Shown: positions 18,997-29,088, counted from the stretch's first letter. The stretch: DNA of 64,000 nucleotides from Paenibacillus sedimenti (GCF_014534655.1 NZ_JACVVD010000005.1:248001-312000), one strand, 5' to 3'. A program made the numbers and translations. The notes: generated by a model not told the origin, from the sequence alone.

Positions 18997-19378
18997 GGCA
19001 CAATTAACGAACAATTTCAAATAAGAGCACTTCGCACCGAGTACTTTAGGTTCCGATTGCGTTTATTGCAGTTCGATTTCGCCCAATTGCAAAACGTGGT
19101 GAATGGAGTTAGCGGCTGGAGTTCGATTTTGCCAGCTTGTAATGCGCTCATCGAACATCTACTTGCTCAAACCAAGCTGCAATTCTGTAAAATCAAACTC
19201 CAAATTGTTTTGGTGGATGTATCTTATATGCAATTGTGTTTTTCCGGACTTTAATAGCGAAATGCTCGATTAACTATAAGGTATGAGTTTGCAAATTAAT
19301 CCGGCACACCATTTGGTCAGTTATTTTTGTCCGCAGAAGCTGCGCTTTGAACAAAGCCCTTTGTTCGTTAATTATGCC
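18997..19378 (+). repeat. Gene-free element bounded by 18-base inverted repeats
   Basis: GGCACAATTAACGAACAA (18997-19014) is the reverse complement of TTGTTCGTTAATTATGCC (19361-19378) with one mismatch. Inside there are a direct repeat AGTTCGATTTYGCC (19070 and 19120) and a perfect palindrome GAACAAAG-CC-CTTTGTTC (19349-19366). I find no convincing ORF and no transposase. The size, 382 bases, and the ends would fit a MITE-like or RNA-structured repeat. No clear target-site duplication is visible. Confidence 0.5.
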
Positions 19379-19696
19379 ACTATGGACGCTATTTCGAGCC
19401 GATAACGTGTAAATAATGGCATAGCGCCCTGTTGAACGCTAATTTATGACTATCGTAAATTAGCGAATATTGTTCGCTGGACCCTTGAATTGGCCGATTT
19501 CGCTTTCCATTAGTACCCCGATATTCCCCAATAACACCCCTTATTCGTTATTCAAATTGTATACTCAAGTTCGGCGCAGCGCCGTAAGAGCGAACAGGAC
19601 TCAGCCAGTTTTTCTTCCAGACATTCCTACTATTGATAATCAACGGTAGCGAAAGTTGCGTTCTTCCCTCTGAGTTATTAATTTTGAGGGTGTTTG
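19379..19696. other. Gene-free stretch upstream of the iol promoter, with a hairpin
   Basis: No ORF here is supported. CGCTAATTTA (19437-19446) pairs perfectly with TAAATTAGCG (19456-19465), and GAAC/GTTC outside can extend the stem after a bulge. There is no T tail of the usual length, so it is not a clear terminator. The rest is AT-rich and unremarkable. Confidence 0.5.
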
Positions 19697-19864
19697 GGTT
19701 AGCGCTTAACTTATAATTTACAAAAAAACTATTGAAAGCGTTTGAGGTTGGGAGTATACTCGAGGTATAAAACGTTATTCATCCAATATGTTTCCTTTAT
19801 TTAAATGGATTTTTTCAGTTATGTGAAATCCACTTATTTTTTCATTTCAGGTTAAGCGCTTACC
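19697..19864 (+). promoter_or_regulatory. iol promoter with two matching palindromes and a cre-like site
   Basis: The promoter is TTGAAA (19732-19737), 17 bases, TATACT (19755-19760). The site at 19697-19710, read on the minus strand, is GTTAAGCGCTAACC; the site at 19851-19864 is GTTAAGCGCTTACC, differing at one base. They flank the promoter 154 bases apart and suit a LacI-type repressor that loops DNA. The -35 itself lies in TTGAAAGCGTTTGA, which matches most of the catabolite-repression (cre) consensus TGWAANCGNTNWCA. Repressor identity is inferred from the LacI gene at the operon end. Confidence 0.6.
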
Positions 19865-19899
19865 CTGATCTATCAAAATATCACACATGGAGGTAAACG

Positions 19900-21765
19900 A
19901 TGTCGGTCATACGATTAACGATGGCGCAGGCGCTGCTGCGGTTTTTGGATAACCAGTACGTGTCTGTCGACGGTCAAGAGATTAAGTTTGTAAGAGGCGT
20001 TATGGGCATTTTCGGTCACGGCAATGTAACCGGACTAGGAGAAGCGCTGGAGAATGCCGGCGGCGGGCTCGAATTCATTCAAGGAAAAAACGAGCAAGGG
20101 ATGGTTCATGCCGCTGCTTCCTTTGCCAAACAGCATAACCGCACGCAAATTTATGCATGCACAAGCTCGATCGGTCCGGGTGCGCTCAATATGGTGACTG
20201 CTGCGGCTACGGCGACCGTGAACCGGATTCCGGTACTGCTGCTGCCCGGCGACAATTTCGCCTGCAGACAGCCGGATCCCGTGCTTCAGCAACTGGAAGT
20301 AACGAGCGATTATACGATTTCGGCTACGGATCCGTTCCGGCCTGTAAGCGCCTATTGGGATCGGATCGAAAGACCCGAGCAGCTGATGAGCGCTGCGCTT
20401 AACGCGATGAGGGTGCTCACGGATCCTGCGGAGACGGGGGCTGTTACGCTGGCGCTGCCGCAGGATGTGCAGGCCGAAGCGTACGATTACCCGGCATCCT
20501 TTTTTGAAAAACGGATGCACATTATCGATAGGCGTCCTCCTTCGGTGGATGCGGTCGCGAGAGCAGTGACGCTGATCAAGTCCAAGCACAGACCGCTTAT
20601 CGTTGCGGGGGGAGGCGTGCACTATTCCGGCGCTTATAAGGAACTGCTCGCTTTTGCGGAAGCTTTCGGCATTCCGATTACGGAAACGCAAGCTGGGAAA
20701 AGCGCCGTATCTTGGACGCATCCGCTTAATCTGGGCGCGATCGGCGTAACCGGAACGCTGCCGGCGAACGTTACCGCCAAAGAAGCGGACCTGATCATCG
20801 GCGTCGGTACGCGATACTCGGATTTTACAACTTCTTCAAAATCTGCATTTCAGCATGAACAGGTTGAGTTTATCAATATCAATGTCAGCTCCTTCGACGC
20901 ATTCAAAATGAATGCCGTCCGCGTCGTCGCAGATGCGAAAGAAGCGCTGAGTGCTTTGCATGGGTTACTTTTGAAAGAGGGCTATCGCACCGCTTACGAT
21001 TCGGAAGCTTTGAGTGGCTTGAAAAAGTCTTGGGACGAAGAAACGGATCGCCTCTATAATTTGACAAGCGAAGACGGACTTGTTCAGACGGCCGTTGTCG
21101 GCGAGATCAACCGATTCCTCGGGGCAAGAGACGTGATCGTTTGTGCGGCAGGCAGCCTACCCGGCGACCTTCATCGTCTGTGGAGATGCGTAGAGCCAAA
21201 AACGTATAACATGGAATACGGTTTCTCTTGTATGGGGTATGAGGTTAGCGGAGCCTTCGGCGCGGCTTTGGCCGAACCGGACCGCGACGTGTATGCGATC
21301 GTCGGCGACGGCAGCTACCTTATGCTGCACTCCGAGCTCCTGACCAGCTTGCAGGAGAATCGCAAAATCACCGTACTGCTGCTGGACAATCATGGCTTCC
21401 AATGCATACATAATTTGCAGAAGGGCCATGGCAGCCAAGGGTTCGGCAACGAATTCCGCTACCGCAGCGAGCAGACTGGCCGGTTGACTGCCGACTATAT
21501 GCCGATTGATTTTGCAGCGCATGCCCGCAGCCTGGGGGCCAAAGCGTATACCGTCACTACGCCGGATGGTCTTCGCGAAGCGCTCGCCAAAGCTAAAGAA
21601 GAGCAGATTTCGACGCTCATTGACATCAAAGTATTGCCGGGAACAGGCACATCCGGTTACGAATCGTGGTGGAGGGTAGGCGTCCCGGAAGTATCGAGCA
21701 GCGCCAAAGTAGTCGAAGCGCATGAGCAAATGAAAGTTCAAACGGCGAAGGCTGACCAACTATAG
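19900..21765 (+). CDS. iolD: 3D-(3,5/4)-trihydroxycyclohexane-1,2-dione acylhydrolase IolD
   Basis: TPP-dependent enzyme that opens the ring of diketo-inositol to 5-deoxy-glucuronate in myo-inositol breakdown (cytosolic). 621 residues, usual for IolD. The N-terminal Pyr domain has [18 protein letters not shown] and [12 protein letters not shown] with the catalytic Glu. The C-terminal PP domain has [19 protein letters not shown] and [11 protein letters not shown], the TPP and Mg binding motif. TGGAGG lies 7 bases before the ATG. It is first in the iolDECAJGB operon. Confidence 0.96.
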   Translation: MSVIRLTMAQALLRFLDNQYVSVDGQEIKFVRGVMGIFGHGNVTGLGEALENAGGGLEFIQGKNEQGMVHAAASFAKQHNRTQIYACTSSIGPGALNMVTAAATATVNRIPVLLLPGDNFACRQPDPVLQQLEVTSDYTISATDPFRPVSAYWDRIERPEQLMSAALNAMRVLTDPAETGAVTLALPQDVQAEAYDYPASFFEKRMHIIDRRPPSVDAVARAVTLIKSKHRPLIVAGGGVHYSGAYKELLAFAEAFGIPITETQAGKSAVSWTHPLNLGAIGVTGTLPANVTAKEADLIIGVGTRYSDFTTSSKSAFQHEQVEFININVSSFDAFKMNAVRVVADAKEALSALHGLLLKEGYRTAYDSEALSGLKKSWDEETDRLYNLTSEDGLVQTAVVGEINRFLGARDVIVCAAGSLPGDLHRLWRCVEPKTYNMEYGFSCMGYEVSGAFGAALAEPDRDVYAIVGDGSYLMLHSELLTSLQENRKITVLLLDNHGFQCIHNLQKGHGSQGFGNEFRYRSEQTGRLTADYMPIDFAAHARSLGAKAYTVTTPDGLREALAKAKEEQISTLIDIKVLPGTGTSGYESWWRVGVPEVSSSAKVVEAHEQMKVQTAKADQL

Positions 21766-21798
21766 ACTTGATGAAATAACCATAAAGGAGAGATGACT

Positions 21799-22710
21799 TT
21801 GAGCTTGCCTTTTCAGCTTGGCATTCATCCGATCAATTGGGTCGGCGAAGATGTTCATGAACATGGAACCGATACGACATTTGAGCAAATTATGGCCGAT
21901 ATTTCGGCGCTTGGTCTTAAGGGTACGGAGATGGGACGGAAATATCCGAAGGATGTCCCGACATTGCAACGCGAGTTAGCCGCCAGAGACATTCAACTGG
22001 TTTCCCAGTGGAAGTCGGTATTCTTTACGGAGCCGTCCCGAAGGGCACAAGAGCTGGAGGCTTACCGTGAGCATGTACTTTTTCTAAAGGCAATGGGCGC
22101 AAAAGTGATTAGCACGTGTGAAATCGGCGGTTCCTTACATTGGGATCCACGCAGATCCGCGCATGAAACGGAAGTCGCAAGGCTGAATGATCAGGAGTGG
22201 AGGCATCTGGCGGAAGGTTTGAACCAGGCTGGCGCAATCGCTCGTGAACATGGACTGAAGCTGACCTACCATCATCACGGCGGAACAGCCGTGGAAAGAC
22301 CGGAAGAGATTGACCGGCTGATGGAGCTGACGGATCCAAACCTGGTCTATCTGCTTTACGATACAGGGCATGCCTACTACGGCGGCAGCGATCCGCTCAG
22401 CTTGCTCCGCAAACATTACGACCGAATCGCTTATGTTCATTTAAAAGACATCCGTCCGCACATTCTGGAAGAAGCGCGACAAGAGGGCGTCGATTTCGTA
22501 ACTTGTATTCGAAAAGGCGTATTCACCGTTCCGGGTGACGGCTGTATCGATTTTACGCAGATTATCGGCGAGCTTGTGCAAAGAGGCTATAGCGGATGGG
22601 CGCTATTGGAAGGCGAGCAAGATCCGGCTGTTCATCCGGCCTATGAGTATGCCCGCAAGGCGCTGGCCTACATCAACTCGATAGCTACGGCTAAGAAAGA
22701 AGAGGTATGA
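21799..22710 (+). CDS. iolE: Myo-inosose-2 dehydratase IolE
   Basis: Dehydrates 2-keto-myo-inositol to the diketone used by IolD. TIM barrel of the AP-endonuclease-2/sugar isomerase family, 303 residues. Motifs: LGIHPINWVGEDV, GLKGTEMGRKYP, TYHHHGGTAVE (metal ligands), YLLYDTGHAYYGG and YVHLKDIRP. The start is uncertain: AAAGGAG is only 2 bases before ATG 21793 but 8 bases before the in-frame TTG at 21799, so I favour the TTG. It follows iolD by about 30 bases and overlaps or abuts iolC. Confidence 0.94.
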   Translation: MSLPFQLGIHPINWVGEDVHEHGTDTTFEQIMADISALGLKGTEMGRKYPKDVPTLQRELAARDIQLVSQWKSVFFTEPSRRAQELEAYREHVLFLKAMGAKVISTCEIGGSLHWDPRRSAHETEVARLNDQEWRHLAEGLNQAGAIAREHGLKLTYHHHGGTAVERPEEIDRLMELTDPNLVYLLYDTGHAYYGGSDPLSLLRKHYDRIAYVHLKDIRPHILEEARQEGVDFVTCIRKGVFTVPGDGCIDFTQIIGELVQRGYSGWALLEGEQDPAVHPAYEYARKALAYINSIATAKKEEV

Positions 22711-22712
22711 AC

Positions 22713-23720
22713 ATGAGCTATCTGCAGCTTCCTGAAGGAAAAGAGCTGGATTTTGTCGCCATCGGCAGATTATGCATCGATTTGAATGCCAATGAAATTA
22801 ATCGACCTATGGAAGAGACGATGACGTTCACCAAATATGTGGGCGGATCGCCGGCCAATATTTGCATCGGCATGTCGCGTTTAGGCATGAAAACCGGTTT
22901 TATCGGCAAAGTGGCTAACGACCAGATGGGCCGCTTCATTGTGAGTTATTTGGAGCGCAACGGCATCGACACGACGAATGTCGTGACGGATCGTACCGGC
23001 GCGGTGACCGGGCTTGCTTTTACAGAAATCAAAAGCCCTACCGATTGCAGCATTCTGATGTACCGGGAGCGGGTGGCGGATCTGCTGCTGGAGACGGGCG
23101 AGGTGCTGGAAGAGGTTGTCGCCAAGACCAAAGTGCTGCTCATCTCGGGTACGGCGCTGGCGAAAAGCCCCTCCAGGGAAGCGGTGTTCCTGACACTGGA
23201 TTATGCCAAAAAGCACGGAGCGAAGATCATTTTCGATCTCGATTATCGCCCGTATACGTGGACATCCAACGAAGAGACGGCGATCTACTATAATCTGGCG
23301 GCTGAAAAGTGCGACGTGATTATCGGGACACGCGAAGAGTTCGATATGATGGAGCAGTTTGAAAAGGGACAGCGCGACGACCGGACAACGGCGTCAAAAT
23401 GGTTCTCGTACCAGGCGGAAATCGTGATCATCAAGCACGGCAAGGAAGGTTCCATTGCTTATACGCAGGATGGAGAAAGCCACACGGCATCGAGTTTTCC
23501 GGCCAAAGTGATCAAGACGTTCGGGGCAGGCGATTCTTACGCCGCCGGCTTTATATACGGACTCATGAACGGATGGACCGTCGAGAAAAGTATGGAATTC
23601 GGCAGCGCAGCCGCGGCGATTGTGGTATCCAGCCACAGCTGCTCGGATGCCATGCCTACAGCAGAGCAAGTGCGGGATTACATGGTGAGATGCAACAACG
23701 GAGAAATCGTAGCTTCATAA
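22713..23720 (+). CDS. iolC: 5-dehydro-2-deoxygluconokinase IolC
   Basis: PfkB-family kinase that phosphorylates 5-dehydro-2-deoxy-D-gluconate. 335 residues. FVAIGRLCIDLNANE is at the N-terminus, VGGSPANICIGMSRLG is PfkB signature 1, and KTFGAGDSYAAGFIYGL holds the catalytic Asp (signature 2). AAGAGG is 1 base before ATG 22707 (which overlaps the iolE TGA) and 7 bases before ATG 22713; the second is favoured. It is third in the inositol operon. Confidence 0.94.
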   Translation: MSYLQLPEGKELDFVAIGRLCIDLNANEINRPMEETMTFTKYVGGSPANICIGMSRLGMKTGFIGKVANDQMGRFIVSYLERNGIDTTNVVTDRTGAVTGLAFTEIKSPTDCSILMYRERVADLLLETGEVLEEVVAKTKVLLISGTALAKSPSREAVFLTLDYAKKHGAKIIFDLDYRPYTWTSNEETAIYYNLAAEKCDVIIGTREEFDMMEQFEKGQRDDRTTASKWFSYQAEIVIIKHGKEGSIAYTQDGESHTASSFPAKVIKTFGAGDSYAAGFIYGLMNGWTVEKSMEFGSAAAAIVVSSHSCSDAMPTAEQVRDYMVRCNNGEIVAS

Positions 23721-23755
23721 ATCATACATCTACCTTCTGAGGAGGACGAATTCAT

Positions 23756-25219
23756 ATGACAACATCAGCAACGACGACGCAGCGTTTGAAAAATTTTATC
23801 GGCGGCCAGTGGGTGGATGCTTCTTCCAGCAACTATGAGCCTGTATATAATCCGGCAACCGAAGAGATCCTCGCGCATGTCCCGATTTCGTCCAAAGAGG
23901 ACGTGGATAAGGCGGTGGCTGCAGCAACGGAAACTTTCGCCACATGGAGCAAAACGCCGGTACCTCGCAGAGCCAGAATATTGTTCAAATACCAGCAGCT
24001 GCTCGTCGAGCACTGGGAAGAGCTTGCCGAGCTGATCACGAAAGAGAACGGCAAGAGCTACCATGAAGCGCATGGCGAAGTGCTGCGCGGCATTGAGTGC
24101 GTTGAATTCGCCGCAGGAGCGCCGTCACTCATGATGGGCAAACAGCTTCCCGACATTGCGACGAATGTAGAGTCGGGCATGTACCGCTACCCTGTTGGGG
24201 TCATCGGCGGGATCACGCCGTTCAACTTCCCGATGATGGTGCCTTGCTGGATGTTCCCGCTGGCCATTGCGTGCGGCAACACTTTTGTACTCAAGCCTTC
24301 GGAGCGTACGCCTTTGCTGGCTAACCGATTGGCTGAATTGTTCACGGAAGCCGGACTGCCGGCCGGCGTATTGAATCTGGTTCACGGCGCCCACGATGTC
24401 GTGAACGGGCTGCTGGAGCATCCCGGCATTAAAGGAATTTCGTTCGTCGGTTCCCAGCCGGTTGCCGAGTATGTATATAAAACAGGAACCTCGCATGGCA
24501 AACGCGTTCAAGCTCTTGCGGGCGCGAAAAACCACTCCATCGTCATGCCGGATGCGGATCTTGACGGCACGGTAACGCAAATTACGAACGCCGCATTCGG
24601 ATCGGCAGGCGAACGCTGCATGGCTTGCTCCGTTGTTGTAGCAGTCGGCGATGTGGCGGATACGCTTGTAGCGAAGCTGATTGAAGCAGGTAATCAGATC
24701 CAGATCGGCAACGGAATGGACGAAGGCGTATTCCTGGGACCTGTTATCCGCGAACAGCAAAAAGCAAGAACGCTTAAATATATTGAAATCGGAGAGCAGG
24801 AAGGCGCGACTCTCGTTAGGGACGGACGCAAGGATGCAGCAGTCGAAGACAAAGGCTACTTTGTCGGGCCGACGATCTTCGATAACGTAAAACAAGGCAT
24901 GAAAATATGGCAGGATGAGATTTTTGCCCCTGTGCTTTCGATCGTGCGGGTCAATACACTGGCAGAAGCGATCGAGCTGTCTAACCGCTCCGATTTTGCG
25001 AATGGCGCGTGCCTGTTTACGCAGGATGGCAGCAATGTCCGCCAATTCCGTGAAACGATCGATGCGGGCATGTTGGGCATTAATTTGGGCGTACCGGCTC
25101 CAATGGCGTTCTTCCCGTTCTCGGGCTGGAAAAATTCGTTCTACGGTGATCTCCATGCCAACGGCACAGACGGCGTGGAATTTTATACTCGCAAGAAAAT
25201 GGTCACTGCCCGCTGGTAG
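23756..25219 (+). CDS. iolA: Methylmalonate-semialdehyde dehydrogenase (CoA-acylating) IolA/MmsA
   Basis: Converts malonic semialdehyde (and methylmalonate semialdehyde) to acetyl-CoA (or propionyl-CoA) with NAD and CoA, the last step of the pathway. 487 residues of ALDH fold: [12 protein letters not shown] at the N-terminus, [16 protein letters not shown] for cofactor binding, [15 protein letters not shown], and catalytic Cys in [15 protein letters not shown]. The C-terminus [12 protein letters not shown] is typical of MmsA. GGAGGA precedes the ATG with good spacing. In B. subtilis iolA is first in the operon; here it is fourth. Confidence 0.95.
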   Translation: MTTSATTTQRLKNFIGGQWVDASSSNYEPVYNPATEEILAHVPISSKEDVDKAVAAATETFATWSKTPVPRRARILFKYQQLLVEHWEELAELITKENGKSYHEAHGEVLRGIECVEFAAGAPSLMMGKQLPDIATNVESGMYRYPVGVIGGITPFNFPMMVPCWMFPLAIACGNTFVLKPSERTPLLANRLAELFTEAGLPAGVLNLVHGAHDVVNGLLEHPGIKGISFVGSQPVAEYVYKTGTSHGKRVQALAGAKNHSIVMPDADLDGTVTQITNAAFGSAGERCMACSVVVAVGDVADTLVAKLIEAGNQIQIGNGMDEGVFLGPVIREQQKARTLKYIEIGEQEGATLVRDGRKDAAVEDKGYFVGPTIFDNVKQGMKIWQDEIFAPVLSIVRVNTLAEAIELSNRSDFANGACLFTQDGSNVRQFRETIDAGMLGINLGVPAPMAFFPFSGWKNSFYGDLHANGTDGVEFYTRKKMVTARW

Positions 25220-25251
25220 CATTATATACACGGAAGAAGGAGGGAACACAA

Positions 25252-26121
25252 GTGCCGCTTGTTTCCATGACACAAATGCTTCAGGAAGCAGTGAAAGGTC
25301 GATATGCCGTTGGGCAATTCAACCTCAATAATCTCGAATTTACACAGGCGATTCTTCAAGCGGCGGAGGCGGAGAAAGCCCCTGTTATTCTGGGGCTGAG
25401 CGAAGCTTACATTCCTTACATGGGCGGGCTGCCGACGGTGGCTTCCATCGTAAAAGGACTAATGGAGCACTACGCGATCACCGTTCCGGTCGCGCTGCAT
25501 CTGGACCACGGGTCCTCATATGAGATGTGCCGCAAAGCTATCGAGGCCGGATTTACTTCCGTTATGATCGATGCGTCTCACCATCCGCTGGAACATAACA
25601 TCGCAGAGACCAAGCAAGTCGTGGAAATGGCTCACGCCCGCGGAGTTTCCGTCGAAGCGGAGCTGGGCCGAATCGTCGGCCGCGAGGATGACATCAACGT
25701 GGATGAGGCGGAAGCGATGTATGCAGTCACGGAGGAATGCGTCCGCATGGCTCGCGAGACGGGGATCGACGCATTGGCGCCGGCACTGGGCTCGGTTCAT
25801 GGTCCTTACCGGGGCGGACCGCGCATCGGGTTTGAACGTATGGAGGAGATCCAGAAGCTGACCGGGCTGCCTTTGGTGCTGCATGGCGGAAGCGGACTTC
25901 CCGACGAGATCATTCAAAAGGCGATTTCCCTCGGGACGGCCAAAATCAATGTGAACACCGATAACCAATCGGTGTTCACGGCAGTCGTCAGAGAGCGGCT
26001 GAGCGCCAATGAGAAGGAGTATGACCCCAGAAGATACCTGGGTCCGGCCCGCGATGCCGTTCAGCAAGGGGTACAAAGCAAAATACGTCAATTCGGTTCA
26101 TCAGGAAAGGCGAGAGGGTGA
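25252..26121 (+). CDS. iolJ: 6-phospho-5-dehydro-2-deoxy-D-gluconate aldolase IolJ
   Basis: Class II (zinc) aldolase that cleaves the IolC product to dihydroxyacetone phosphate and malonic semialdehyde. 289 residues. Zinc ligands and signatures: [53 protein letters not shown] and KINVNTDNQ. Sequence alone does not exclude a fructose- or tagatose-bisphosphate aldolase, but the operon settles the role. The start is GTG 25252 with GGAGGG 9 bases upstream. Confidence 0.92.
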   Translation: MPLVSMTQMLQEAVKGRYAVGQFNLNNLEFTQAILQAAEAEKAPVILGLSEAYIPYMGGLPTVASIVKGLMEHYAITVPVALHLDHGSSYEMCRKAIEAGFTSVMIDASHHPLEHNIAETKQVVEMAHARGVSVEAELGRIVGREDDINVDEAEAMYAVTEECVRMARETGIDALAPALGSVHGPYRGGPRIGFERMEEIQKLTGLPLVLHGGSGLPDEIIQKAISLGTAKINVNTDNQSVFTAVVRERLSANEKEYDPRRYLGPARDAVQQGVQSKIRQFGSSGKARG

Positions 26122-26127
26122 AGATAG

Positions 26128-27165
26128 ATGAAGAAGCTGTCAATTGGCATTATCGGGGCCGGCCGAATCGGCAAAATTCATGCGGATAATTTGCTTCGTC
26201 TGCCTGGCGTGGAAGTAAGCATCGTTGCGGATCTGTTCGCTGACGATGCCCTGCAGGAGTGGGCAAATGCCCGGGGCATAGCGCAAGTTACGAAGAATAG
26301 CGATGATGTCATCAAGCATCCGGAGGTGGATGCCATCTTTATTTGCTCTTTAACGGATTCCCACGTTCCTCTGATTCAAGCGGCGGCACAAGCCGGAAAG
26401 CATATTTTCTGCGAAAAGCCGATCAGCATGGACATTCATCAAACGAAGGCTGCTATCGAAGCGGTCAAGGCGGCAGGTGTTAAACTACAAGTCGGCTTTA
26501 ACCGCCGATTCGACCATAACTTCAAACGGGTGCGCGAATGGGTAGAGGAAGGTAAGCTTGGTGATCCGCACATTATCAAAATCACATCCAGAGATCCGAA
26601 TCCGCCTCAAGAAAATTATATTGAAAAGTCAGGCGGATTGTTCATGGATATGGCGATCCATGACTTTGACATGGCCCGTTTCCTGTCCGGAAGCGACGTC
26701 GTGGAAGTTTTCGCGCGGGGGGCCGTACTCGTGGATCCGGTATTCGCCAAATACGGCGATGTGGATACGGCGATCACGACGCTGACGTTCTCGAACGGAG
26801 CTATCGGGGTCATCGACAATAGCCGTCAGGCTGTTTATGGCTATGACCAGCGGGTAGAGGTTTTCGGTTCCAAAGGGAGCGTATCGGCAAACAACGATTT
26901 CCCGAATACGGCGGAAATCAGCACGTCGGAAGGCATTTACCGCGACAAGCCGCTGCATTTCTTCCTTGAACGCTATAATGAAGCTTATATTGAGGAAACT
27001 CGCAAGTTTATCGAAAGCCTGCGCAATGACACGGAGATTCCTGCCACCGGCAACGACGGCTACCAGGCGGAGCTGATTGCTCTCGCTGCCAAGCTGTCCC
27101 ATCGGTTAGGGAAACCGGTTCGCATCGCGGAAGCGCTGCAGCTGGCGGAAGAGGTGCGCGTATGA
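26128..27165 (+). CDS. iolG: Inositol 2-dehydrogenase IolG
   Basis: NAD-dependent oxidation of myo-inositol to 2-keto-myo-inositol, the first step of the pathway. Gfo/Idh/MocA fold, 345 residues: Rossmann motif GIIGAGRIGKIHADNL at the N-terminus, HIFCEKPISMD with the conserved Lys, VGFNRRFDHNF, and SGGLFMDMAIHDFDMARFL containing the catalytic Asp-His pair. GAGGGTGA precedes the ATG. It overlaps iolB by four bases. Confidence 0.95.
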   Translation: MKKLSIGIIGAGRIGKIHADNLLRLPGVEVSIVADLFADDALQEWANARGIAQVTKNSDDVIKHPEVDAIFICSLTDSHVPLIQAAAQAGKHIFCEKPISMDIHQTKAAIEAVKAAGVKLQVGFNRRFDHNFKRVREWVEEGKLGDPHIIKITSRDPNPPQENYIEKSGGLFMDMAIHDFDMARFLSGSDVVEVFARGAVLVDPVFAKYGDVDTAITTLTFSNGAIGVIDNSRQAVYGYDQRVEVFGSKGSVSANNDFPNTAEISTSEGIYRDKPLHFFLERYNEAYIEETRKFIESLRNDTEIPATGNDGYQAELIALAAKLSHRLGKPVRIAEALQLAEEVRV

Positions 27166-27980
27166 CGGATCTGATCGTCCATCCGCACAAGCAGCCGCTT
27201 GAAGACGGTAATGTGCTGAACATTACGCCGGAATCGGCGGGCTGGCAGTATGTAGGCTTCTCGGTATATCGGCTTGAAGCCGGCCAGACTCTTCGGAAGC
27301 AAACGGGTGATAACGAAGTATGCCTTGTTCTGCTTACAGGACAAGGCCACGTGAAAACGAACAGAGCCAGCTTTAATTATATTGGCAGGCGAATGAGTGT
27401 GTTTGAGAAAATCCCGCCCTATTCGGTTTATGTCCCTTCGAATGACTGCTACGAAGTGGAAGCGGTGACGGCTTTGGAGATCGCCGTCTGTGAAGCGCCG
27501 GGTCGCGGCACTTATGACGCGCGGCTGATCACGCCTGAGCAAGTGGGCGTCGAAACCCGCGGGTATGGCAATCTGGAGCGGCAAATTCATAATATTTTGC
27601 CTGAGCAGGAGCCGGCTGACAGCCTGTTGGTCGTGGAAGTGTTCACGCCTAACGGTCATTGGTCCAGTTACCCGCCGCATAAGCATGATCAGGACAACTT
27701 GCCTGATGAATCGTTTTTGGAGGAAACGTACTACTTTCGCGTGGAGCCGGATCAAGGGTTCGCCGTACAGCGCGTTTATACCGACGATGAATCGCTTAAT
27801 GAAACTTTGATCGTCAAAAACGGGGAAGCCGTTCTCGTATCTAAAGGCTACCACCCGGTTTCCGCACCTCCCGGATACGAAGTTTACTACTTAAATGTGA
27901 TGGCAGGGCCGACACGTACATGGAAGTTTCATAACGATCCTGCCCACGCTTGGATTATGAAACCGCCGTCGGAGCGCTAG
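27162..27980 (+). CDS. iolB: 5-deoxy-glucuronate isomerase IolB
   Basis: Isomerises 5-deoxy-glucuronate to 5-dehydro-2-deoxy-gluconate, linking IolD to IolC. Double cupin, 272 residues, with ESAGWQYVGFSVYRL, VFTPNGHWSSYPPHKHD (metal ligands), EETYYFRVEPDQGF and GYHPVSAPPGYEVYYLNVMAG. ATG 27162 overlaps the iolG stop (ATGA), so expression is coupled. It is the last catabolic gene; no terminator is obvious before the regulator gene. Confidence 0.95.
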   Translation: MTDLIVHPHKQPLEDGNVLNITPESAGWQYVGFSVYRLEAGQTLRKQTGDNEVCLVLLTGQGHVKTNRASFNYIGRRMSVFEKIPPYSVYVPSNDCYEVEAVTALEIAVCEAPGRGTYDARLITPEQVGVETRGYGNLERQIHNILPEQEPADSLLVVEVFTPNGHWSSYPPHKHDQDNLPDESFLEETYYFRVEPDQGFAVQRVYTDDESLNETLIVKNGEAVLVSKGYHPVSAPPGYEVYYLNVMAGPTRTWKFHNDPAHAWIMKPPSER

Positions 27981-28007
27981 AGGGCGAATCATATACTATT
28001 TTTCCAG

Positions 28008-28036
28008 TTGCAACTCCTCATGTTCATCTTCATAAT
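28008..28036 (+). promoter_or_regulatory. Probable separate promoter of the LacI gene
   Basis: TTGCAA (28008-28013), a 17-base spacer, and CATAAT (28031-28036), about 45 bases before the ATG. Confidence 0.45.
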
Positions 28037-28080
28037 GGAATCCATAATAATATCATCAACAAGCGAATGAGGAAGAGTGC

Positions 28081-29088
28081 ATGAAAGCTACGATTTACGA
28101 TGTCGCCAAGGAAGCGGGCGTTTCGATCGCAACGGTATCGAAAGTGCTGAACGGCAAAGGGAAAATCAGCGTTGAAACAAGAGAAGCGATATTAGCTATC
28201 ATGGATCGGCTTGATTATCAGCCTAGCGTCATTGCTTCCGCGTTAACCGGTAAAAGAACGTTTACGCTCGGTTTGCTCGTACCGGACATCTCCAACCCCT
28301 TTTTCTCTGAGATTGCAAGAGCGATCGAGGATCAGGGAGAACAACTGGGTTACAGCGTCATGATGTGCAGCACGGATAACAAGGATGAGAAAGTAGAAAG
28401 ATATATTGCCTTGCTGCAGCAAAAAAAAGTGGACGGAATTATTATTGCAACGGGAATCGATAATAAGGAAATACTGGAGCAACTGCTGTCCAAAGGAATT
28501 CCTGTCGTCCTGCTGGCCAGAGATATGCCGCTGGTCGCGGTGAATACGGTAGTCGTCGACGATTATGTCGGCGGCTGCCTCGCAGCAAGCCATCTGCTTG
28601 AACTGGGGCACCGGCGAATCGGCATTATCGGAGAACGGGAAAAGGTGAGAAGCAGCCGGGAACGCGTCAGGGGTTTCCGTCAAACGATGGAAGAGTACGG
28701 AGCTGCCTTTGTTCCGGAGCACTTGAAGCATTGCGATTACAAGGTAGAGGATGGCAAGATCAAAGCATTGGAGCTGCTTCAGGCGGACGAACCGCCGACC
28801 GCGATTTTTGCATGCAACGACATGCTGGCCGTAGGGACGCTGCAAGCCGCCAGAGAGCTGGGCAAAAAAGTGCCGGAAGACCTGTCCATTGTCAGCTTTG
28901 ACAACACGATATTGGCGGCGGTTACAGATCCGCCGTTAACGACGGTCGCCCAGCCTATGGAACATATGGGCAAGCTTGTCGTGAATTTGATAGTAGAAGA
29001 GCTTCAAGGAACTGCTCCGGTGAAACAAAGGACGGTCCTAAGGCCGGAATTGATCACTCGGGAGTCGACTGCTGCAATCGTTTCCTGA
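28081..29088 (+). CDS. LacI family transcriptional regulator, probable iol repressor
   Basis: Cytosolic DNA-binding regulator, 335 residues. The N-terminus ATIYDVAKEAGVSIATVSKV is the LacI helix-turn-helix, followed by the hinge helix (PSVIASALTGKRT) and a periplasmic-binding-protein-like effector domain (LGLLVPDISNPFFSEIARAI; FACNDMLAVG; VSFDNT). It follows iolB by 100 bases with its own likely promoter. It probably binds the GTTAAGCGCTTACC sites around the iolD promoter; in B. subtilis this job is done by a DeoR-type IolR, so the regulator type differs. Effector unknown. Confidence 0.9.
   Translation: MKATIYDVAKEAGVSIATVSKVLNGKGKISVETREAILAIMDRLDYQPSVIASALTGKRTFTLGLLVPDISNPFFSEIARAIEDQGEQLGYSVMMCSTDNKDEKVERYIALLQQKKVDGIIIATGIDNKEILEQLLSKGIPVVLLARDMPLVAVNTVVVDDYVGGCLAASHLLELGHRRIGIIGEREKVRSSRERVRGFRQTMEEYGAAFVPEHLKHCDYKVEDGKIKALELLQADEPPTAIFACNDMLAVGTLQAARELGKKVPEDLSIVSFDNTILAAVTDPPLTTVAQPMEHMGKLVVNLIVEELQGTAPVKQRTVLRPELITRESTAAIVS

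Noticed and set aside
18931..19254. 107-codon frame after the MFS gene
   Set aside because: It begins inside the MFS stop region, crosses the terminator hairpin and lies in the inverted-repeat element.
18997..19378. Insertion sequence
   Set aside because: No transposase frame inside and no visible target duplication; kept only as a repeat element.
24125..25273. 382-codon open frame on the minus strand opposite iolA
   Set aside because: Complete shadow of iolA; no ribosome site, no recognisable domain, and iolA is unmistakable.
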